A program made the translations under genes and the position numbers. The notes below the pieces were generated by a model. The model did no database searches. It was not told the DNA's origin and was given only the letters and a program-made list of their open reading frames with translations. Positions 59,107 through 64,000 of a DNA stretch of 64,000 bases are shown piece after piece (the stretch's first letter is position 1; every line of letters starts with the position of its first letter). Origin of the DNA: VRUE01 sp963697805 (GTDB lineage: Bacteria; Actinomycetota; Thermoleophilia; Solirubrobacterales; 70-9); contig CAVOPB010000001.1 of assembly GCA_963697805.1 (NCBI GenBank), positions 496,001 to 560,000 of the forward strand, in the 5' to 3' direction.

Positions 59107-59272
59107 GCCCGCCTCTTGCGCTCGGTTGTCCCATGCCTGCGGGGCTGTAGGTGGCTGGTCTGAGTTGGTCCAGGCCGCCCTCAAGTTGGTGCCCGAATTG
59201 TGCCGCTTCCCGCCACGCCAAGGAAAGACTCAGGGGAGCGGCCCCACTTCTTCGGCGGCCGGGGTCGACTAA

Positions 59273-59440
59273 AACGGTCGCTTGCAGGGCGACAAGGGCC
59301 AGACCTCATCGAGGCTCCACGGCTGCCGCTGGCCGTGACGGTGCATCATCGTCTCCCTGGCCGCCTTCTCCGCGTCTCTGCAGTCGCCGCACATCCAATC
59401 GCAGTCGTCGCAGACGGCGACCCAACCCTGTGACTGATGC
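59273..59440 (-). pseudogene. 5'-truncated zinc-ribbon small protein
   Basis: Minus frame ends ...GWVAVCDDCDWMCGDCRDAE KAARETMMHRHGQRQPWSLD EVWPLSPCKRPF and stops at 59273. The CxxC-x3-CxxC set is clear, but no start codon or ribosome site is found upstream, so the 5' end was probably lost. Confidence 0.35.
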
Positions 59441-59593
59441 TCGGCCTTCCGGCGTTGTGCATTGGGTGCGAGGGTACCCCGGTATCCAACCCCGCAAATG
59501 CGCTCGGACAGATCTAAAAATGACGATTGTGCCGCTATTAGGCCTAGAAATGACGATGCGCCGCTATCCCTCCGGCCTTACGCTCGCGGCTCA

Positions 59594-59938
59594 ATGCTGG
59601 AGCCGACGATCCGCATCGACACCGAGCAGCGCAACCTGCTCTACCGCTTCCTCGATCTCTACGCAGAGGCCATCGAAACTTTCGACGATCCCGAGCGAGC
59701 CCAGGTCGGCCGCGCCGTGCTCGAAGCCCTCGGCCCCGAGATCGACGGCGACCAGGCGCTTTACGAACTTCCGACCTCGCCAGAAATCCGCGCCTTCCTG
59801 ACCGAGGTTCGCGATTGCGAATGGGAAACAATCGACTGCGGTGAATCGACCGACCCGGAGCGGTCCGCGGACGTGCTGGCTACCGCTGAGCGGCTCCTAC
59901 TGGACTTCGAGCTAGACGGCTCGGCCCTCTTTCTGTGA
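59594..59938 (+). CDS. small hypothetical protein
   Basis: 114 residues from the ATG at 59594. Acidic and helical (RNLLYRFLDLYAEAIETFDD, PERSADVLATAERLLLDFEL), soluble, no cysteine pattern. No family recognised. Confidence 0.5.
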   Translation: MLEPTIRIDTEQRNLLYRFLDLYAEAIETFDDPERAQVGRAVLEALGPEIDGDQALYELPTSPEIRAFLTEVRDCEWETIDCGESTDPERSADVLATAERLLLDFELDGSALFL

Positions 59939-60234
59939 CCCGAGTAATAGAGCGGATCTAAGCCGCCTCGGAAGACGACGATCGCGGCGAAACGCCGCGA
60001 TGAGTTGCTTCTCGGCGGGACGGCTTCATTCGCTGGATCGCCGCTAGACGGGCTCATGCATGGGAGCAGCGCAGACCAGCGACTCTCCGCGTTGAGTTGC
60101 TCGATTCCCTGCTCCTCGTCCTGAGCGCAAGCGAGCTGTGCGTCTGCGGAGACGCTTGCCCGATTCTCCTACTCCTCGGTGACGGCTACCTGCCCGGTCG
60201 TCAGGTGGGCTTGTGCGCCAAGAAAAGGTAGCGG

Positions 60235-60577
60235 TTGAGACTGAGGAAAGCGGCGATGCGGCCAGCGCGAACGGGCTTCCCTCCGAATCCCGGCAAACCG
60301 CCCAGCGCTCACCCGGGTGGACGATCGAGCCACCCAGCTCGTGGACGCGCTCGAGCGCCGTGGCCATGTCGTCGACCGTGAAGTAGGGAGGGGAGCCGGT
60401 GTCGCCCGGGCCCCGTGCCACGCTCGTGCACGCCAAGCCGCAGGCCTTCCTCGTCGCCTCCCAGCCCTCCCCCGGCTCGGGGCCCCCGCGGCGCCAGCTC
60501 GACCCCGAGCAGCCCGCGCCAGAAGTCCAGGGGCGCTCCGGGTCGTCGGCGGGGACCTCGATCAGCGGCGCCGACAT
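60235..60577 (-). pseudogene. decayed glyoxalase/VOC gene, copy 2
   Basis: MSAPLIEVPADDPERP, FWRGLLGVELAPRGP and DMATALERVHELGGSIVHPG are VOC-superfamily segments spread over shifting frames (at least two shifts). Homologous to the remnant at 37917-38135. Confidence 0.6.
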
Positions 60578-60607
60578 GCGATTTAGCCCGCGCCAGAAAG
60601 CCCGCTC

Positions 60608-60700
60608 GGTACCAAAGCTGGTACCACGCTACCCAGGGGAAGGTCCAGGGCCAGCTCCTCTCAAAGTGGAAACCCGCTTCCGAAGCGGGCTTCCGGGATA
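60608..60700 (-). repeat. module right end (6-nt dyad + tRNA terminator)
   Basis: GGTACCAAAGCTGGTACC at 60608-60625, CACGCTACCCAGGGGAAGGT, CTCCTCTCAAAG, then the terminator hairpin CCCGCTTCCGAAGCGGG (60673-60689) with TTT on the minus strand, which ends tRNA-Pro transcription. Confidence 0.88.
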
Positions 60701-60774
60701 TCGGGGAGGCCGGATTTGAACCGGCGACCGCTCGGCCCCCAGCCGAGTGCGCTACCAGACTGCGCCACTCCCCG
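60701..60774 (-). tRNA. tRNA-Pro(GGG), intact
   Basis: 74 bases. Acceptor CGGGGAG/CTCCCCG, D-arm GCGC...GCGC, anticodon arm CTCGG-CTGGGGG-CCGAG, T-arm CCGGTTCAAATCCGG, discriminator A. No encoded CCA. This is the source and anchor of all P repeats, which share its 3' half exactly or nearly so. Confidence 0.95.
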
Positions 60775-60848
60775 TGGCTGGGCCCATTCTGACGGATTGA
60801 CGAGGGAGGCACCGGGCGGGGCTGCTTCCGGCAAAATGGCTCCCGCGC

Positions 60849-60919
60849 GCGGCGGTAGCTCAACGGTAGAGCCTCAGCCTTCCAAGCTGATGACGCGGGT
60901 TCGATTCCCGTCCGCCGCT
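60849..60919 (+). tRNA. tRNA-Gly(TCC)
   Basis: 71 bases. Acceptor GCGGCGG/CCGCCGC, D-arm GCTC...GAGC, anticodon loop CTTCCAA, T-arm GCGGGTTCGATTCCCGT, discriminator T. Divergent from tRNA-Pro. Confidence 0.95.
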
Positions 60920-60951
60920 CTCGACGAAAGCTGTTCAGGTCGGCATTCTTG

Positions 60952-62192
60952 ATGTCGATGCGGAGGTGGATGCGCAGACTTTTCGGAATTCGGTCCCTCA
61001 CTGCCCTCTTCACCGCCCTGGCGATCGTGGGCCTGGTCGCCTGTGGCGGGGGCGGCGGTGAAAGGAGCGAGGAAGACGCTGTCGCGACCGGCACGAATCT
61101 CGTCGACTGGCCGACCTTCGGCCGGGTCACCGAGCGGACCCACTACCTCCGGCCAGCACCAGCGGAGCCCTCGATCCGCCGCTGAAGCAGGCGTGGTCGA
61201 TCAACACCCATGGCCTGATCGAGTTCCCGCCGGCCCTCGCCAACGGAATCGCCTACGTCGTCAACAAGTTCGGCAACCTGCGGGCGGTCCGCCTCCGCGA
61301 CCACACGAAAGCCTGGGAACGAACTCGAGACCCGAAGAACAGGGGCAAGCCGACCGACGTCACCGCGCCCGTCTACTACCAGGGGCGGGTCTACATCGCC
61401 TTCATCGACGGAGAATTGCTCGCCCTCGACGCGGAGACCGGCAAACCGGATTGGAAGCGACAGTTGCCCGGCCACCTCGAATCGTCGCCAATGGCCGCGG
61501 AAGGCCGCCTATACATCGGCTCGGATTCGACCGACGTGATCGCCCTCAACGCGACCGACGGCAGGGTGCTGTGGAAGTTCAACTCGCCGGGCGCGATCAA
61601 AGCCAGCCCGAGCTTCCACGACGGCCATGTTTTCGTCGCCGACTACCAGGGGGCGATGTTCGCCCTCGACACGAGCGGCAAGCTGCTCTGGCGCACCAAC
61701 ACGACGAAGGTCAAGCCGTTCGGACGCGGTGGCTTCTACTCGTCCCCGGCGGTCGACTTCGGCCGCGTCTACGCGGCCCGCGACGACGGCACCGTCTACG
61801 CCTTTGACGAAAAGTCCGGCAGGGTCGACTGGTTCTTCAAGACCGACAACTTCGTCTATGGGTCGCCGGCGACGGCCGAGGTCCCCGGAACGCCGCCCTC
61901 GGTCTACATCGGCTCCTACGACGAGCACTTCTACGCGCTTGACGCGACCAGCGGGAAGGTGCGCTGGAAGTACGACGTCGGCGGTCCAGTGCCAGGGACC
62001 GCGACGGTGATCGGCCACACCGTCTACACCTCGAGCTTCAAGACCCGCGATTCGATCGGGCTCGACGTCCGCGACGGCAATCGGACATTCGAGCTCGACC
62101 AGGCCGGATACACCCCCGTCGTCTCCGACGGCCGCCGCCTCTACCTGATCGGCTACTACGTGTTGATCGGTCTGTTGCCGAAGCGCGGCTGA
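60952..62192 (+). pseudogene. PQQ-repeat (quinoprotein-like) lipoprotein, one frameshift
   Basis: N-terminal frame: lipoprotein signal with lipobox IVGLVACGGGG, then NLVDWPTFGRVTERTHYL. One frame over it continues PPLKQAWSINTHGLIEFPPA, RVYIAFIDGELLALDAETGK PDWKRQ and further beta-propeller repeats with ALDxxxGxxxW to 62192. A single shift near 61150 separates the parts; the rest is intact. BamB/PQQ-like seven-blade propeller, probably periplasm-side membrane-anchored. Confidence 0.75.
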
Positions 62193-62193
62193 C

Positions 62194-63781
62194 TCACCAG
62201 GTGTCGACGAAGCGCCGGCCGGGCTCCGTTGCCGGGGCATGCGCCGCGGCCGCGGCGAGGGTCGACGCGATCAGCGAGCGCGTCTCGGCCGGGTCGATCA
62301 CGTCGTCGAGCTCGAACAGGGTCGCGGCGTTGAGGGCGCGCGCGTTCTGCTCCGCCGCCGCGGTCAGGTCGCGGACCCGCTGCTCGCGCTCGGCCTCGTC
62401 GGCGATCGCCTCGAGCTCCCTGCGCATCGCCAGCCGCACCGCCCCTTCGAGGCCCATCGGGCCGAGGTGGGCCGAGGGCCAGGCGACGGTCAGCAGCGGC
62501 TCGTGCAGGCTGCCGCCGACCATCGCCTGGGCGCCGAGCCCGTAGCCGCGGCGCAGGACCACCGCGATCAGCGGCACCCTCAGGGCCGCACCGGCGACCA
62601 GCAGCCGCGAGGCATGCCGGACCAGCGCGGTCGCCTCGGCCTCGGGCCCGACCATGATCCCCGGCGTGTCGACGAGCGAGACGACGGGCAGGCCGAAGGC
62701 GTCGCAGAGCTGGAGGAATCGGGCCGCCTTGTCGGCACCGTCGCTGGTGATCGCGCCGGCCATGTGGCGGGTGTCGTTGGCGATCACGCCGACCGGCCGT
62801 CCCTCGACCCGGGCCAGCGCGGTGACCATCTCGGGCGCGAAGCGCTCGCGCAGGAAGATCGACCGAGCCCTCGTCGGCGATCGTCTCGATGATCGGCGCG
62901 ACGTCGTAGGCGCGGCGCTCGCGCTCGGGGACCAGCTCGCGGAGCCGCTCCTGGTCCGGCTCGGCGCCCGGCCGGGGTTGCGCCCTGGAAGAAGGCGAGC
63001 AGCTGCTTGGTCACCGCGGTCGCCTCCGCCTCGTCGGCGACGGCGACATCGACCACCCCGTTGGCGGCCTGCATCTCGATCGGCCCGATCTCGTCGGCGT
63101 CGACGACGCCGAGCCCGCCGCCCTCGATCATCGCCGGGCCACCCATCCCGAGCGAGATGTTCTCGGTCGCGACGATCAGGTCCGCGCAGCCGGCGATCAC
63201 CGCGTTGCCGGCGAAGCAGCGGCCGGCGACGACCGCGATCCGCGGCACCAGGCCCGAAAGCCCCGCCCAGAGCGCGAAGGCGCGGACGTCGAGGGCGGAG
63301 ACGACGGGGTAGTCGGTGTCGCCGGGGCGGCCCCCGCCCGCCCTCGGCGAAGAAGACGGTCGGCAGCCGCATCCGCTCGATCAGCTCGAACAGCCGGTCC
63401 TTCTTGCGGTGGCCGAGGGCGCCCTGGGTGCCGGCGAGGACGGTGTAGTCGTAGGTCAGCACGGCGCAGGCCGCCCTCTCGCCGAAGAGCTCGCCGTTGA
63501 CGCGCGCCGTCCCGGCGAGCAGCCCGTCGCCGGGGGTGCGCTCGATCAGCTCCTCGACGGTCGCGCCTGCCGCGCTGCGCCGCGATCGCGAAGCGGCCGT
63601 ACTCGACGAAGGAGCCGGGATCGACGAGGTCGTCGATGTTCTCGCGCGCGGTGCGCCCGCCGGCCTCGTGGCGGCGCTCGACCGCCTCGGGCCGCGCCGC
63701 GTCCTCGGTCAGCGCCCGGCGCGCCAGCAGCGCGTCGAGATCGTCACGCCGACGGTCCTCACTGGTCCCTTCGCCAGGCAA
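62194..63781 (-). pseudogene. acyl-CoA carboxylase carboxyltransferase subunit, several frameshifts
   Basis: Pieces in three frames order into one roughly 510-residue AccD/PccB-type protein: GGRTARENIDDLVDPGSFVE YGRFAIAAQ; LTYDYTVLAGTQGALGHRKK; RIAVVAGRCFAGNAVIAGCA DLIVATENISLGMGGPAMIE; AGAITSDGADKAARFLQLCD, GLPVVSLVDTPGIMVGPEAE, PLIAVVLRRGYGLGAQAM, VAWPSAHLGPMGLEGAVRLA. At least three shifts, each in a G or C run, point to sequencing error rather than true decay. Carboxylates acetyl- or propionyl-CoA with a biotin subunit elsewhere. Confidence 0.8.
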
Positions 63782-63782
63782 G

Positions 63783-63854
63783 CGGGGGAGCCGGGATTCG
63801 AACCCGGATTCACGGTTTTGGAGACCGTGCGCATAGCCGTTAACTCACTCCCCC
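63783..63854 (-). tRNA. tRNA-Trp(CCA) with weak D-arm
   Basis: 72 bases. Acceptor GGGGGAG/CTCCCCC, anticodon arm ACGGT-CTCCAAA-ACCGT, T-arm CGGGTTCGAATCCCG, discriminator G. D-loop landmarks A14, G18G19, A21 are in place, but the D-stem has only G11-C24 and T12-G23, so the gene is either unusual or decaying. Confidence 0.7.
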
Positions 63855-64000
63855 GGGCCACCGCAGGGCCGAATGGTAGTCGGGTGGCCTAGGCCGTTTC
63901 AGGCCGCGCACTCGGGGTAAGCTCGTTTGGCAAATTGGCGTCGGCCCGAATCCCTGCGGCTTTCACCGGATCCCCGGTTCCCGCTTGGGTGAGAAGACCA
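63855..64000. other. no feature recognised
   Basis: 146 bases after the tRNA-Trp. No ORF, no hairpin of note. Confidence 0.4.

Overview
The window is high-GC DNA with dense, short-spaced genes, GTG starts that overlap the preceding stop, AGGAGG-type ribosome sites and many families typical of Actinobacteria (mIHF-like protein, DUF1918, UbiE-type methyltransferase, CarH-type MerR regulator, HdeD, mixed FG-GAP proteins). My best inference is a soil member of the Thermoleophilia (Solirubrobacterales/Gaiellales-like). Several frames are broken by single-base shifts in G/C runs, worst between 61 and 64 kb, so part of this may be sequence error in an environmental assembly.

The dominant structure is an array of repeats called P1-P14 here. 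Each P copy (about 153 bp) is the 3' half of a tRNA-Pro(GGG) gene, starting at the anticodon arm and reading leftward, fused on its right to a conserved arm carrying GACGCAT/ATGCGTCC iterons and ending in the dyad GGTACC-5nt-GGTACC. The single intact tRNA-Pro lies at 60701-60774 in the same orientation, and all copies lie on the side of its 3' end, back to 2686. This is what repeated site-specific integration into the 3' end of one tRNA gene would leave. Just left of several copies is the other end of a module: GGTACC-6nt-GGTACC, then a hairpin built on CCCGCTTC/GAAGCGGG (the tRNA terminator), then the next tRNA fragment. The segments between copies (0.9 to 6 kb, one of 25 kb) carry one to a few cargo genes each. 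No integrase is visible in the window. A second repeat (R2, GGGCCCGATTCGTCTCTCGC core, eight copies) and 3' fragments of tRNA-Ser, tRNA-Arg and tRNA-Met mark further junctions.

Left flank (1-2685): menaquinone-type methyltransferase, UbiA-like membrane protein, DUF202 protein. Segments P1 and P2 (2686-29257): a small helical protein, aquaporin, a frameshifted HD protein, DUF2252, PdxH, VPS62-like protein, M19 dipeptidase, papain-like protease, phospholipase D, metallophosphoesterase; a six-gene operon (16295-22995) with a cholesterol-oxidase-like GMC oxidoreductase, alpha/beta hydrolase, acetoacetate-decarboxylase-like protein, two membrane proteins and a patatin; then a five-gene operon (23455-28983).

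That five-gene operon is the most striking functional unit: a trypsin-like protein whose C-terminus carries a nonapeptide repeat with regularly placed Thr/Ser and Cys, followed directly by an APH-like kinase, a HopA1-like protein, a LanC-like cyclase with its zinc ligands, and a membrane protein. Kinase, HopA1 protein and cyclase are the three activities of a split (class V-like) lanthipeptide synthetase, so the protease-like protein may itself be a protein-sized lanthionine substrate.

Segments P3-P14 (29258-60700) carry a trehalose-synthase-type glycosyltransferase, DUF1918, nucleotidyl cyclase, two serine hydrolases of the beta-lactamase fold, isoprenylcysteine-type methyltransferases, mIHF-like protein, paired FG-GAP proteins, short-chain dehydrogenases, DUF2237, GFA-type protein, collagen-like secreted protein, phasin-like protein, diacylglycerol-kinase-like protein, HdeD, homocysteine methyltransferase, acyltransferase, fasciclin and a B12-binding MerR regulator, plus many gene fragments that stop near junctions. 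The right flank (60701-64000) holds tRNA-Pro, tRNA-Gly, a frame-broken PQQ-repeat lipoprotein, a frame-broken acyl-CoA carboxyltransferase and a tRNA-Trp.
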